In this document: positions 1 to 12,339 of the stretch, piece after piece
Position numbering within the stretch: the first letter of the stretch is position 1
Layout of the letters: every line of letters begins with the position of its first letter
NCBI GenBank assembly: GCA_029204225.1
Contig: CM055109.1
Span: forward strand, 2,100,340-2,164,339
DNA: 64,000 nt
Source: Diphasiastrum complanatum
Lineage: Eukaryota; Streptophyta; Lycopodiopsida; Lycopodiales; Lycopodiaceae
Direction of reading: 5' to 3'
The notes under the pieces: model-generated
Database searches by the model: none
Told to the model about the DNA's origin: nothing
Seen by the model: the letters and a program-made list of their open reading frames with translations, nothing else
Translations under genes and position numbers: made by a program

Positions 1-1833
1 GATATAATTGCACCAAGTAAAACATATTTAATATCGTACTTAATCTAGCTATGTGTTTACTTGTCATATAGACCAAGAATGCCAAATAGTATTGTCATGA
101 CCAAGTGGATATGGTAGTGTGCACTCTTAAGCCTGCTCTAGATAAGCCCACTTGAGTCTACTCAAGAGGGCATCTTGAGGCTCAAGGCCGACCTCAAGTG
201 AAATAACAGCCCAAAAGATGACAAAAATTGAGAAGAACCGGTGGTGACAACCTTGCAAAGGTGGAAATTGCAATAAGTGGATCCAAAGCACAACTACCGA
301 GAAAGTATGTGTTAAGAAGCTATTGAGGGAGAGTACTCGTTATCATTGCAAATTATTTTTGGGTCCACGCAAACACACTCATAGGCTGAACATGACAAAT
401 GTATGTTGATATATTAGCAAGCATATTCAAAGCAAAATTCTGTAGAAACCTCCAAAACTAGGTGCTAGATGGCAATGATGGCTTTCCACATATCTTGAAA
501 AAATCAATGTGCAAAAAGAAGCAATAAAATTGTGAGAGCACCTCCAAAGCGTGGTGCCAGTGATAGATGATTGTCATCTATCATGCAAACCCTCTTTCAT
601 GCAAAAACTTTAAAGTGGCATATCTTGAGATAGAGGTATTCGATTAATGAGTCACATACTTGTTGGTCAATAGAAAAGATAAAGATTCACTCAACAAAGA
701 AACATAATCTATCTACAAAAAACAAAATATGTTTACCAAACTTTGACCATCAAGATCATTTGATAGAAATCTCTAATTCATAACTTGAAAGTGCAATGAG
801 CTCATCTGCAAATATGGAATACCAAGATCCACAAGGAATTTGAAACAAAATGAAATATTCCATTTTGACCACATTTGACTTTACAATAACTTCACTTCTA
901 GCAAGTGAAAAAGGATAGAAAATGGATTTTTAGGCTTATAGGGTATCATAAACAAAGTAGATCTACTCAAACTTTGAACAAAAAGGTGTTGTCAAGAAAA
1001 TGTAAAAACACTCCCTTTAATCAAAATTTTGATTTTGCAAGACTCTTGAAAGAGAATTGACATTAAAGTGGATGTTAGTTCAAACGCTTTTGGAGTGAGT
1101 GAGTTTTTATAAAGCTTAATTTTTTGAAAGATGAAGTTTTACACTTGTTTAAATTTTCAAGGACTGATTAAGCTTGCTAAAAGACGAGTGGCGTGAACAT
1201 AAAAAGCATGTGAAAAAAGTAGTGTTCATGCACGAAATTTTAGAACATGACAAGATAAAAAAAAAATTGACCAATCATTTTTATATGAAGTCACGTAAAA
1301 GCTATACACAAAACAGCTCAAAGGTAAGAGTGTTAGAAAACATAACAATATGTGCATCATTGTATTCACCAAGGGGTCAACATCGTAAACAAGAGGAACA
1401 AAGAGGATATGTCCGAAGTAACTCTTGTAAAATGAAGTATTTGAACCCAAAATCCATGTAGTAATTGTCATTTAAATATACTATTATTCATTCTTTTCTA
1501 TTGATTGGCATGACCAAATCTATTTTGAATCATTGATGCTGGATCAATTAGGAATTGAGTTGCTTTTCTCAATCGTTTTCATTTTCCTTCTATACTTTGA
1601 TGGGTCATATAAACTATCCTAGGTTTTACTAGTAGATACATTGTTTCTCAAGTATAGCCATAGCCCTTTACATTGTGCCTTTTACAAATTGAGTCTCGGA
1701 TGGACATCACCAAAATGATGAAATCATCATTGAAATCTAAATTTGGTAGCTTAGAATTTTTTAGGCAACTCTTAACATTGTTATATTGCTATTTTAAGCT
1801 TTGGGAAAGATGAAGTATCATGAGTGCCGTTGT
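1..1833. other. AT-rich intergenic DNA, no gene seen
   Basis: Both strands carry only short, compositionally biased reading frames with no recognisable domain. The longest, at 1174-1461 (+), is rich in Lys, Asn and Ser as expected from AT-rich noncoding DNA. The style (short A runs, no CpG-rich stretch) matches decayed repeat sequence, but I cannot assign a family. Confidence 0.6.
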
Positions 1834-2010
1834 TATGAACTCAATCACAGAGATTGATATCAAATGAAGTGTAAAGAAAACAACTAGCATCCACAAAACA
1901 TTCCCGAACTAAGAAAACCTAATGAACAACTAGCCCTTGTTTCATACCAATTTAGCAATCATTTGGAAGGTTCTAACTACGACTTCTATAGGGTGCCCAA
2001 AATTGGGCAT
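1834..2010. repeat. Direct repeat, copy A
   Basis: This segment begins with GTTATGAACTCAATCA and is repeated in the same orientation from about 3082. Shared blocks include the opening about 95 bp and a later stretch around AATTTAG..GGAAGGTT followed by a GGGC-rich part. The two copies flank about 1.1 kb holding a gag-like zinc-knuckle frame, so they may be degenerate LTRs. No TG..CA ends or primer-binding site were found, so a plain segmental duplication remains possible. Confidence 0.5.
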
Positions 2011-2363
2011 TAACAATCCAAAGTACACCTATCCACTGAAATAGTCTTAAGTAAAGAGCGCTCTAGGGGAGTAACTGTGGAGATTGACTTGACTAAGTAC
2101 CATTTTGATAAGGAAGGCCTTGAAACAAGCTGGTACTCTAAAAAAAATGCCTAGCAACCTTGACATGTAGAGGATTTGAGCAAGAATAGTTGTAGCATGA
2201 ATATGAGACATGAATTTAATATTGACAAAAAAATAGTGCTATCAGAATCCACAAGGACAATCAACCCACATTTGATGATACAAACACATAAACGAATATG
2301 ATGGGGACCTACCTTGCTGGGACAAGTAGATATGCAAGGTTGACTAAACACTCAACAGTGTCA

Positions 2364-2579
2364 TCAGGATGGCTTAGGAATCTTCTCAACAATGTAAAAG
2401 GAAAATCCATCAGAAGTAGAGGGTGGTTTGGGGTGTGGACAATCTTGATTGAGATGATTAGGGCTACAACAATCAAAGCAGAAGTTCTTGGTATAATCTT
2501 GAAGCATTTCTTGTAGAGCATAACGTTTAAAGAGAACATCATGAGGGGAAAACAAAGGTCGAGTAGGGGTCATAGGCAA
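2364..2579 (-). pseudogene. Gag-like zinc-knuckle fragment
   Basis: The minus-strand frame has a perfect CX2CX4HX4C knuckle (CFDCCSPNHLNQDC) followed by a Pro/Ser-rich stretch. This zinc knuckle is typical of retrotransposon gag proteins and binds nucleic acid. No protease, integrase or reverse transcriptase follows. The frame lies between the direct repeats at 1834-2010 and 3082-3410, which suggests a non-autonomous or heavily deleted LTR element. A cellular zinc-knuckle protein exon is less likely given the repeat context. Confidence 0.45.
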
Positions 2580-3081
2580 AGGCCCAAGGATAGGGGTGGA
2601 TAAGACAAGCGAAGTAGTGGCACGAGAAAATGGTGGATGGGGTTGAAACGAAACTTGCTTGTCAATATACTTGTGCTTTATTAGGAAAAGTCAAATACGA
2701 AAGAGATTTGGACAATGAACTTTTTGTTGGGTAATGATGGACCTATGGAAGTGCTATGGGACAATGATGAAGCAAAAAGGGAGAGGGACGGGCGACGATG
2801 GAACTAATGAGGCTAGGAGGAGCAACAAAGAAGTTGTGGAAGAGGGGGGGGAGAACAACAAACTGTATGAAAAAATAACTCGTAGAGCATCGATGGAAGG
2901 GCTAGAAAAGAAATCGTTTGAGTGATGGGCTGTCGACGAGAGGGAAGGGTAGCGATGTGTTGAGGGATGAATAGAGGGCAGCGGGCAAGGCTGAATCTAG
3001 TAGGGCCACCGATGGAGGAAGACGGAAGGGGAGAAAAACATTTCAACAACTAGGTGAGGGCGGGAAAGTGCCTTGGTACCA

Positions 3082-3410
3082 GGTTATGAACTCAATCATA
3101 GATATTGGTATAAAATGAAGTGTTAGATAGCAAACAACATTCACAAAGCATTCTCCAACTAAGAAAAGTTAATGGACAACAATGGTTGTTGATAGCTTAG
3201 GAAGATCTGCAACTAAGATCTCTAGAAATATACAACTTTCCTACAAGAAGCTCGGGACCCCAAACTCAATAATATGAGAAATTTATCTTTGGCAGACTGG
3301 CCCTTATATCAATTTAGGAGTCACCTAGAAGGTTTCAATTGCAACTTCCTATGCGGCGCCAAATGTAGGGCCTTCACTAATCAAAATAGTTTTATCCAAA
3401 GTAAAGGGGG
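3082..3410. repeat. Direct repeat, copy B (with insertion)
   Basis: Same orientation as the copy at 1834-2010. It is longer because about 110 bp (roughly 3183-3295) with no counterpart in copy A separates the two conserved blocks. Divergence is high, so the duplication is old. Confidence 0.5.
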
Positions 3411-5040
3411 TCTAAACTCAATAAAATAATGCTATAAAATAGTTGTGAGTCCCAGTAAGCAGCTACTTATAGAACTTTAATCAGAGAAGTACGAACTTTG
3501 TGTCCATAACAATGGTTCTTGACATTTTGTGCATATTAATGAACTTATTTTTACTAAACACAAAAAAAGAAGTGGCAACTCAACTCCTTACATTGATAAC
3601 ATTTTGCTGGTGTACAAGTTGCTCAATAGAGTTCTATTGATTCGTTCTTGTTAAAAAGCATTGACATGCATTGAACTCCTACTTGGAAAGCCCTAAAAGT
3701 TACAAACAATGTCGAGGATATCTACACAGTCTTCCTTGAAAAAAGATTCAGTATATAAAGGATAGTCAGGTGGATCTATTCATGCCTTGGCAAGTTGGCA
3801 TAGGAATCTGAAAAACGTAAGTGGCAAAAGCATTACCACCATTAGTAACAAAACCATGATCACATTCTTTTTTTTTTTTCAACTTCTCAAGTTCTCATTA
3901 GTCTTTGAATAATCTACTCGATTATTTTCTCAATATCTTTTCCTTCTTCCATTGCGTACAAACTGATTTTCGTATTGAATAAGGTGCAACTCATTGAAGA
4001 CCCCATTTGTGATGCAACCTACAAAGATATGTGGATGTCACGAGCTAAGGTACGTCTCAAGACGAAAGCTTCATGTGATCAATTGTGTGATTCTATTGGA
4101 AATAAACTGAACCGAACATATTTTTGTAAGTTTTGAATGATGTTGGGTAGCTATGGTGGTTAGGAAGAAGATGCTAGATTATAAAGGCAAAGTTTTGATA
4201 AAAGATGTCACATTGGGAGACTTTTGTAGTTTAACTAAATACTCTTGCTTATGTTAATTCAGGTATCCTCTCTGAAAGATATGGACTTTGATTGTAGTGG
4301 AGGGTTCCAAGTAATGGCACAATTTTTTTTCAGTAGTATAGCCTGGCCAAAGGATAGAATGGTACTTGTACTAGTATGTATTTTTAAAGTTCCTCATTAA
4401 GAAAACATTTAGAGAAAGATGAGTTGCAAACAAGAATGTGCTATAGATTGTGCATAACATCACTTGTCAATTGATGTTTCCATATCATGATTCCTCCCCT
4501 TGTACAAGTCATAGTAAAAAAAAATCTTAATTGTAGCTTCAGACAACAACTTCAAGGACTAGCTCAATTACTAGTAGAAAGGCCATGCCGTTGACTAATG
4601 TGGAAAAGCTTCCACTTGAGTGTCTTTCTATCTTGTTGCCCGCCTGTATTGATTGTCCTACCATTTATGTTTTATATAAACTCTTGCCTATCAATTCAAG
4701 TCTCTCATCTCCATATCCTAACAACTTACAAGGGTGCTTGTTGGTGTCCAATGTTGTCAATGTACTTTTGTACATCCCATAGATCCATAGCCTCTTACAA
4801 TTATTTGAAGTATGACAAATTCTTCGTATGCGTATGCCAAAAATGTTACGGTTTGATACAGATTCTTGAAGTTCAATCCATATGGCTAGTATTTATACTA
4901 AATCTTGATCTAAAGGTGTTCTTGTTATACGACCTTTTATTTATTTAGCCTCCTATGCCTCCGTTTAAAGAACCGATACTGCGAAAGATTGATATTTCAA
5001 TCTTGAGCAAAACGAACAAGACGATTCATGATTGAAGATT
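3411..5040. other. Intergenic DNA, no gene seen
   Basis: Open frames at 4585-4948 (+) are hydrophobic and overlap in two frames without a motif, so they are not supported as genes. Nothing else is recognisable; the stretch ends at the broken edge of the gypsy copy that starts at 5041. Confidence 0.55.
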
Positions 5041-5520
5041 CTAAAACAATCTTCCCGGAGGGAACTTACTAGGCCAAATGTGGCCCATCCTAAGAAGTTC
5101 TTGTAATTGCTTAGAAATTTCATCCTCTTCCTTAGCGCTAACCCTGTATGAAAAAAGAGAAACATGTTCGCTATTGGGAAGTAGTTCTATCTGTGGCAAC
5201 ACTCCTTTAGGGAGGTAGGCCATTGGGTAGTTTTTCAAGAAAAACATCACTAAATTCTTGCCTAAGTTTATTAAATACCGTTCCTTCAGGTGAGTTAACA
5301 CTTAAGGGTTAGTTAAAGGCACATTCAAAGACAATTGCGACAAATCAATATTTAGACTCTGAACAACATAATCATCAACATAGATTTCATCTTCCAGAAA
5401 ACAAAGATAAACTTTATAATCGGAGTCTTTCAAATATTCAACAACTTCTAAAGCAGATACAATAGGACGAGAAGGCTTACCCACATCGCCTTTAAGTTCA
5501 ACAGATGAGCCATTATGCAA
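5041..5520 (-). pseudogene. Ty3/gypsy pol fragment (start of reverse transcriptase)
   Basis: The minus strand encodes the linker and entry of a gypsy reverse transcriptase: a Leu-Pro-rich segment with a hydrophobic IELLPNSE core, then SYRVSAKEEDEISKQLQELL, the conserved stretch ahead of RT motif 1. The frame breaks around 5230-5300, where parallel frames both carry recognisable pol sequence, so there is at least one frameshift. The catalytic palm is absent because the copy stops at 5041. It belongs with the gag region upstream on the same strand at 5800-6465. Confidence 0.75.
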
Positions 5521-5799
5521 AAAGGTTACACTAGGACTTACATAGTCCTTTTTTAAGGACTCATTTTTGGAGTAAAATCACTCCTTCCCTAAGATTATGT
5601 CTATGCTACTTAAATTCATAATATAAAAATCAAGCCATTCTACATAATCTTGAATTGTGAGCAGCAACTGAGGAACAAGCTAGTCCCAAGCTTGCCAATC
5701 TTGCCCCGACACCATTTTCACCACATATACAAATGGTTACTTGGCGCGGTGACCACCTTGTGCATCAATTTAGAATTGATCAAATTATGGGTTGAACCA

Positions 5800-6465
5800 T
5801 CATAAAAAATTCACAGCTTGCCCTCCTACGAATCCATTCATACAAATGAGGTCATGGGGGCCAAAAACAGTTGTATTAAAACAACAATTCTCACAACTAG
5901 TGCCATCCTTAAAGGATAAATTAACAAAAGAAATATTGGAATTACCTGGCGCCTTAAAAGATTTAGGATGCCTGCCAGATTTTTTTTGTTTCTTTGGGCA
6001 ATTTTTTGAAAGATGCCCCTTCTCCATGCAGGAGAAACTCAAGTCGTTGGTCCTTGCCTTGTCATAATCAGTGCAATGCAGCTTCACGTGGTTTTTCCCG
6101 TCGTAGGAACCGATGTTTGTCTTGTCTTTGCCCTTGCCCCACTTCTTGAAAATTTTCTTTTCTTTTTGCTCAGGCTTGGGCAAAATTTGCTCCTTATGGG
6201 AGCCTATGTGGAGTCATCGAAGATTTCCGATGTCGGTCCTTCTTTTCTCCTGAAAAGAATTCTGGGTTGAACATGGGATAGAAGACGGCACACTGCGAGT
6301 GGGCTGAAGAACGCCACTCTTGCTTGCTGCGGCCTGCCTAGATCGCATTTCCAAGATTTGATTCTGAAGGGAATTTAGGGCCTATACAAGCTATGCGGGG
6401 CCTAACTCAGGAGGAGGGGTTGGTGAAGATGATCCTTCACCCGAGGGCATAGTAGGATCCATAGC
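5800..6465 (-). pseudogene. Ty3/gypsy gag and start of protease, degenerate
   Basis: Reading on the minus strand from about 6460, a start codon opens a short Ser/Pro-rich gag N-terminus that soon hits a stop. Further along, a Lys-rich tract is followed by a zinc knuckle in which the first Cys is lost (CMEKGHLSKNC keeps CX4HX4C). After it comes a protease-like entry ending VNFL. The order gag, protease, RT agrees with the pol fragment at 5041-5520. Neither LTR could be delimited. Confidence 0.7.
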
Positions 6466-7475
6466 GCACCAAGGTAAGGTCAAAGGAAAAAATGACAAGA
6501 GCTTGGCTACAAATTGGCTTAAGAAGCTTGAGAGCACTACTTAAGATGGCTAGGCGAAGACAAGCTCCTTAATGATGAGAGTGGGGCTATCACCCCCCAG
6601 TCACACCATTTTCCTTCCCTTTCGGCCTTACTAGGTGGCGGGCCTTATGGATGCCACTTAGCAAGCATATGTTCCCCTAAGACAAGTGGCAATCCTTATC
6701 TACCACCCTCCTCCCTATGCCACCTCACCCAACGGTCACTTGGGTCACATCTCACAAACACCTCTAGTCACCTCCCTTAATCCCATGGCCTTATGGCCCT
6801 AAGAAACTCTTAGAACTGCGCTAAGGCTCATCCTTAGGCTTGGGAGGAGGAAAAAGTACAAATAGAGGAGCAAGCAATTTTAATAGAAAGAGCTTCCTAG
6901 TTCAGAAAAGGGGAATGACAAAAATAGTTGTTTACAAACGATATATAAATAATTCCTTTGATCAATAAAGATATATAATCAGACATGTACACAACGCATT
7001 CATGGGATTTTTAGAATATAAATGTGGGCTGCAGGTACAGCCTGTGGTACCTCTTCCACTTCCTCCCCTTCTTTCTTTAATTTCAAAGCCAAGCTTTTGT
7101 TTGGAAACATAAACTTATACAAGCTATGGTTTAAAAGATTAAAAAGTTCTTTTGAACCTTAGGCTTTAAGTTTAAAAAGCTTAAGTCTAAAAGTTTATAA
7201 CTTATAACTGAAGCTCAAACTTACGAACTTAATTTAAAAGTTCCTTGTAAGTTTGAAGTTTTTTTTACACATAACATAAGTTTTTGCCTATGTTCAACTT
7301 GCAACCTGAAGCATGTACTTCTGAAAAGTACATTGAGATGAGTACACATAAACATCATGAGGGGAGGAATTTTACAATTGCTACTAATAAATAAATCTCT
7401 AAATTTTAGAATTTTTTTGGGGGATTTAGGCTTTCATAGGGATGCCGTTAGGGGCCTTTAGAGATACATAAAAAA
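6466..7475. other. Intergenic DNA, possible gypsy leader or LTR remnant
   Basis: The part nearest the gag start (6466-6900) is CT/AG-rich and could be leader or LTR of the gypsy copy, but I found no clear primer-binding site. From 7000 to 7475 there are runs of near-repeated AAGTTTAA/AAGCTTAAG words and no coding signal. Confidence 0.45.
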
Positions 7476-7845
7476 CCACAATTTTAATAATGAGCCACTG
7501 GTCTGTAAGGAGGGCAGATGAACTGGAAACTTGATGGGATCTTCAAGCAGTTCATGCTGTAAAAATCAAGAAGACATTTGTACCAGATTTCCCAGTTGTG
7601 AAGTTCTCATTAGGCTATATGCTACTGTTTGATAGTTGTGTAGGAAACTTCTCTATGCCGCATTCATTTGGAGCTACAAACGTCAAGGGCCTTCTTTCTG
7701 GATAAATCTGCTGAAATTGTGAAAGCAAAAAGTCAAACAGTTCTAGTTGAACTTCTGCAGGATTTTGTGCATGCATTTTTGTGTCCATACTTGTAATCAT
7801 AGTTCCCCGTTCCTTAATTTGACAAAATCTGGCCCGCAGATCCAT
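7476..7845 (-). pseudogene. DRC7 (CCDC135)-like N-terminal exons, partial
   Basis: DRC7 is a subunit of the nexin-dynein regulatory complex of motile cilia and flagella. The frame at about 7645-7845 encodes an acidic/aromatic stretch followed by QIYPERRPL and NECGIEKF, which I recognise as the conserved N-terminal block of DRC7 (family pattern: YP-x-R-x-PL, then NECGV-x-KF). A second block starts after a TTTTTACAG acceptor at 7556. It runs to about 7476 and reads LLEDPIKFPVHLPS, resembling the next conserved DRC7 segment. About 30 residues expected between the blocks are missing, and nothing further is seen downstream, where gypsy DNA begins. It may be a decayed copy, or the 5' end of a gene whose other exons lie beyond the repeats. 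Plausible starts are at 7845 or 7800. Recognition is from memory of the family. Confidence 0.5.
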
Positions 7846-8918
7846 CCCTCAATCGGTCGCCCTCTTTCAGCTAGGCACACTCCCAAAAAAATCCCAAAAC
7901 CAAACTGTCCGGGAATTGGGGCACTGCTGTGTTTTTTCTTTTATTTTATTTTATTTGACTTATTTATTATTTAATTCTCATTCCATAGTTGCACCACGCT
8001 TCTAGGAACGCGTTTCTGAAAGCCACCGTTGCCTCCATTCCGCAAGGTTCTTGCTTCGCTGGTTCTGCTTTCATTTTTCCCTGTGTACATCAATGCCTCA
8101 AGTCAAAAAATTTCTTGCAAGATTGAAAGAACACCTTTAAACCAGATCTTTGTTGGAAAAGTAGCTAGCACAAGAACAGCTCTCTAGCTGCATGTTTGTG
8201 CTGATGGAATTAAAGCTCACATTTACAGAGAGAAAAATAAGTTGTTTTAACTATAGCAGAAAATTTTCAGTAAGATACTGGGGCAGTTTGTAATCACAAT
8301 TTATTCTGGCACTGTTTGGATTTGAGCTTATGGATAAGTAGCAAGAAATTCAGTAATGCTATCTGAAGCCTTAAGTTATCAATCTGTCATATAGAACACA
8401 CCACTGTGTTTACTTTATGCAGAAGGCCTGTTAGAAAGTTTCCACTAAATTTTTCCTAGATCATCTGCAACTAACTATGGAACAGTGAATGTCATCATTT
8501 CCATTCAAACATCAGGCTTGTGAGAGGGCACGCCTGAACTCTTGGTCTTTGCTGTAGTCATGCTAGGTCTCTTTTGCAATTTTCATTGTGCAAATACACT
8601 GCATAGGCAATATGCAACAATTTATGAGGTGGATCCTCAAGGTACATCATGTAACTGAATTGAGTTTGATGTTGGATGATAGATGAATACAAGAATATAT
8701 GATGCCGTTTTTGGCTGTATTCCAAATGACCATATTCACTCCAGGTAACTGCATCTTGAATAATTGAAGGAGCTTAATGCCAGGCTTATGATTAACGTTT
8801 CTATTTCAATGTTTTTCCTCAGTCCTTATCTGTGTACCACCCCGCAAAATATTTTACTATATTTAAGACCCAACAAGCTCTACACAAGACATGATGTCGA
8901 AGTGATTATGATTATTGG
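7846..8918. other. Apparently low-copy DNA, no gene assigned
   Basis: This lies upstream of the DRC7-like start and shows none of the retroelement words seen elsewhere. There is a CT-rich patch at 7990-8090. No domain-bearing frame was found; it could hold promoter, UTR or intron sequence of either neighbour. Confidence 0.4.
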
Positions 8919-8935
8919 ATGAATGGTTTTTACAG

Positions 8936-9194
8936 AGCTGCTTTAAGGCATGCAGCTCTATTACAGAAAGAGAGGGCGAACCACGCAACAATAGACTTGG
9001 GCATTGCTCCGGAGCTTTTGAAAGAGAATAGTTCCAAGACTGAAGAAAGTATTGCCTCGAATAATTGTGGAAAATGTCTCCTTGGAATTCGAGGTCACGT
9101 TGTTTGTTATCCTGTACAGTTTATGCTTCATGAGGATTTGAGACCCGTCTTCAACGAGAGTGAATATTATACCCTTGCACAAGTGTTTCAGTGA
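8936..9194 (+). CDS. Unassigned candidate exon
   Basis: A 91-codon open frame (8919-9194) overlaps a plausible internal exon. The TTTTTACAG acceptor ends at 8935 and a GAG/GTCACG donor lies at 9093/9094. The residues are not AT-biased filler: an amphipathic start (ALRHAALLQKERANHATIDL), a Ser/Glu-rich middle and a hydrophilic end with CGKC and HEDLRP. I do not recognise the family. The surrounding 2 kb lacks transposon signatures, which favours a real low-copy exon, but chance cannot be excluded. Confidence 0.25.
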
Positions 9195-11854
9195 AGTGAA
9201 AGGAAATCAAGGGGTCCAATCCTCGGTCAAAAGGTCATATACATTCATCATGCAAGGATTATTCTTTCATATTAGGGGCTTTCATCATTTGAAAGCCCTT
9301 TCAAATTAACATCATATCCTCTTAACAGCCAACTCGAATGCCTTTATGCCAGGCACTCGACCAGTTTGTGCATAATGTATCAATCATGAACTTGAGAGTT
9401 TTCATATGAGTCACACTGAAGCTGTATCGTGTACAATGGTTTTCTCGGCATCTTCCAATGTCGTGCAGTAATATTAAATCTTTCCTTGCTTTTGAATTCA
9501 CCATATGGGGACTTTTAGTCAAAAAGATTATGAGTATCAAGCTTATGGTTTGCATTTTTCAATAATAATGCTTTAAAATTTCAGTCATTTCCTTTCTTAT
9601 GAGTACCTTCTTTTATGGTGTTCATATGTTGTTTTTTCCTTTTACAGCTTGTAACCAGGCACTGTCCAAGTTCCAAATAGGAGTATCTGCTGGCAATAAG
9701 TAGCATAATAACAATCGAAAATGTCACGGAAATTATAAAAATCATGTTTCCTCTTGTAGAGAATCTGTGCTTGTAGAAACATTTCAAGCCAGGCCAACAC
9801 TTCAAATAAAAGCTAAATTCAGCTATTTTCTAATGAGGTTATGACTAAAACCATTGGATTTGTAAGGTATGAAAGCTACAAGTACAAACTAAAGTTTTCT
9901 TCCTATTCGGAATTGGCCGAATTGGCCTATTCGACCTTTTCAAATCGGTTGTAGGGTTTTTGGAATCGGTGAATCGATTTTAGGGTTTCAAAACTCAAAT
10001 TTTCAGAAAAGCAAAAACATAGTTGCAATATGCATTGATCATAATAGTCTATGGATATAGATATCATGATTGAATTATAAGCATTAAAGATTCCAAATTC
10101 CATACTTTTAAGATTAACCGTTTAAACCTTACCCGATACATGTTTAATGTTACTTGACATCTGTGACCTATATTAAGTATATTTTTAGGGTTTGAACTTT
10201 AAAATAGTAAACATGAAAGTGATGTCCAATCATAGATGAATCATGAAACAAATACTAATGAAATTATAAAGGTATGAACGCAAAACATTCAAATTTCAAC
10301 ATTCAACAATCTAGATTCCAATTTGAACTTTACATAATTCCTAGAAATGTAGTAACTCATGAAAAGTAGAGCATTTAAAAGTAAACGTCAAACTTCAAAA
10401 GCTTTAACTTCAATGTTCTTAGTAGCTACATTATCTACTATCTAATCTCTATAATCTATTGCTGCCTCCTAATCCTACTCTAGAATTATAACTCAGGGCT
10501 AGGTCGCCTCTTGCTCTTCTTCTTATGTTGCTTCATCCTTTTCTTCCTGCTGTTCATCTTCTTCCTCTTCCTCTCCTCACTCTTGTCACTTGATGAAGCC
10601 GATTCCTCTTCCTCTTCTCTCATCCCAACTCTCAGATGTCGAGAAGTTGCACTTCTCTTATTAACAGGTCTTGCATAGCGCATACAATGTATTTTGACTT
10701 TTTAGTACCTTATTAAGTCCTAACTTCTAAGCATATTGGTCATCAATATAAGGCTCAAAAGTCATGAATCAGTAGTTAGAACTTAGTAGTGACCATTGAA
10801 CTGGTACAATGTATATAGTACATATTATTACTAGTAACTACAATGCACATGCTAGTTACTAGTATTAAGTAAGTGTAACTACATACATGCATGCATCATG
10901 GGCTCTCAAGAATAGAAGGCATAGATATCTTCCTCATCTCATGCTACATCAATATCATCAAGGTTCACATATGCATTGTGAAATTTTAAGAATCAAGAAT
11001 TAGGAGTCAATCAAAATCATTGTTCAAGTTGCAAGCCTCAAAATTAATTATCAAGGGTCAGTAATCAGTCACCACTCTCTAATGCATTGTTGAATGTTCA
11101 AACTCTAAATTTTAAATTTGAAACTTGAAACTTGAATTTTGAAATTTGAAATTTGAAACTTAAATACCAATTTACGATTCAGTAGTTTACCTATAAGATC
11201 TCTTGAGCACTTATCTTGTCCAGTAGGCATAGATTGTAGTAGACAAAAACGAGGCATTGTAATTGTGCAATGGAGAGTCTATATTTCTTTTTCGTGTAGA
11301 TAAGAAAAAAGACACTCCAATTTTTCTCACAAGCTGTTGCAGTGCAATCTTGTGAGGGGACTCACAATGCAAGCTCACGTAGCCTGGGAATACATCCCCC
11401 ATACTTTTCTCACCAAGAGATTGGCTTTGACATGCCATCTCTATGTTGATCCCGAAAGTGATATCACAATGAACATATATTAAAAGCTCATCTCCCAATG
11501 TCTGTTGCATATCGACATTAGGATAGACCTTATGAATGTAATGATATCTACCACCCTCCAATTCAACATTTGATTGCCAGTCCACCCTTCTCCAGAGGAA
11601 ATGCAAGATGTGGGCAACAACATGTCGTGGCTAGTGGAACCACTACCATCTAGTTTGCCACTTTTCATTTTATCTCTTGAAGTTTGCATGAGTCAAAATG
11701 TAAATTTTTAGAACAATTATCAATAGACTTGTGAATCTTGATTGTGTCAGAGACTAGAGTTAACAAAATTCAAATTACAAGTAGAGCCTAGGAATCAAGA
11801 TTCAAGATAATAAATTACAATTCAAATTTTATCTATCTAGGTTCAACACGGTGC
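9195..11854. other. Intergenic DNA with two unrecognised frames
   Basis: AT-rich sequence. A Lys/Arg/Glu-rich minus-strand frame at 10486-10683 and a 131-codon minus-strand frame at 11211-11606 are open but match no family I know. A simple near-repeat of TTTGAAATTTGAAA words occupies about 11105-11160. No LTR, primer-binding site or splice-bounded exon was found. Confidence 0.45.
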
Positions 11855-11995
11855 TGTTGGAAGAAGGAATGACAATTCGATAAGTCGAAGTCTATGAACG
11901 AACTATCGAGCGCAGCAGAATGAGCCTTCTTTTCTAACCTATCAATAATTGAACAAGCTCACGTTCATAAATTTCTCAATTTGAGTGATGTGTAA
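11855..11995 (-). repeat. 3' end of a copia LTR, inverted relative to the 18.9 kb LTR
   Basis: Reading the minus strand, this segment ends in CCTTCTTCCAACA. It matches the last about 130 bp of the + strand LTR that ends at 18936, including the TAGAAAAGAAGGCTCAT and AATAGTTCGTTCA-like blocks. It abuts the truncated reverse transcriptase of copia-1. It is either a fragment of a related element or what remains of the 3' LTR of copia-1 after an internal deletion. Confidence 0.7.
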
Positions 11996-12024
11996 TGCTT
12001 AACAAATATACTTAGCATGATAAA

Positions 12025-12339
12025 TCAGATCCACTTACACCCAATTGCCTTCTTGCCTTTTGGAAGTTCCACCAACCTCCAAGTGTTGTTCTTGATGAGT
12101 GCTTGATGCTCATGATCCATGGCTTGGATCCATTCCTCCTTTTGAATTGCTTCACCTACGCAAGTTGGTTTATCAAAAGAGGTAAGAAAAGCAAAGTTAG
12201 AGCTCTCTACCACTTGCTTTCCTTTTTCATCATAGGTTAGCCTTGATGGCTTAGTCATTTGCCTCCTTGAAGGTTGCTTTGGAGTGGCATCTCCACCTTC
12301 ATCCAAGACATCTTGCACATCATGATGATTAGTAGGCAC
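12025..12339 (-). pseudogene. Copia-1 pol: reverse transcriptase N-terminal part
   Basis: The frame contains the conserved copia RT entry: an acidic linker, then EEWIQAMDHEHQALIKNNTW, LVELPKGK and IGCKW. It ends where the palm domain should begin. The catalytic Asp motifs, thumb and RNase H are absent. It overlaps the integrase frame by a shift at about 12255-12339. Confidence 0.85.

Noticed and set aside
10486-10683. Lys/Arg-rich 65-codon minus-strand frame resembling a nuclear-protein tail.
   Set aside because: Low complexity, no splice context or neighbouring exon; not called as a gene.
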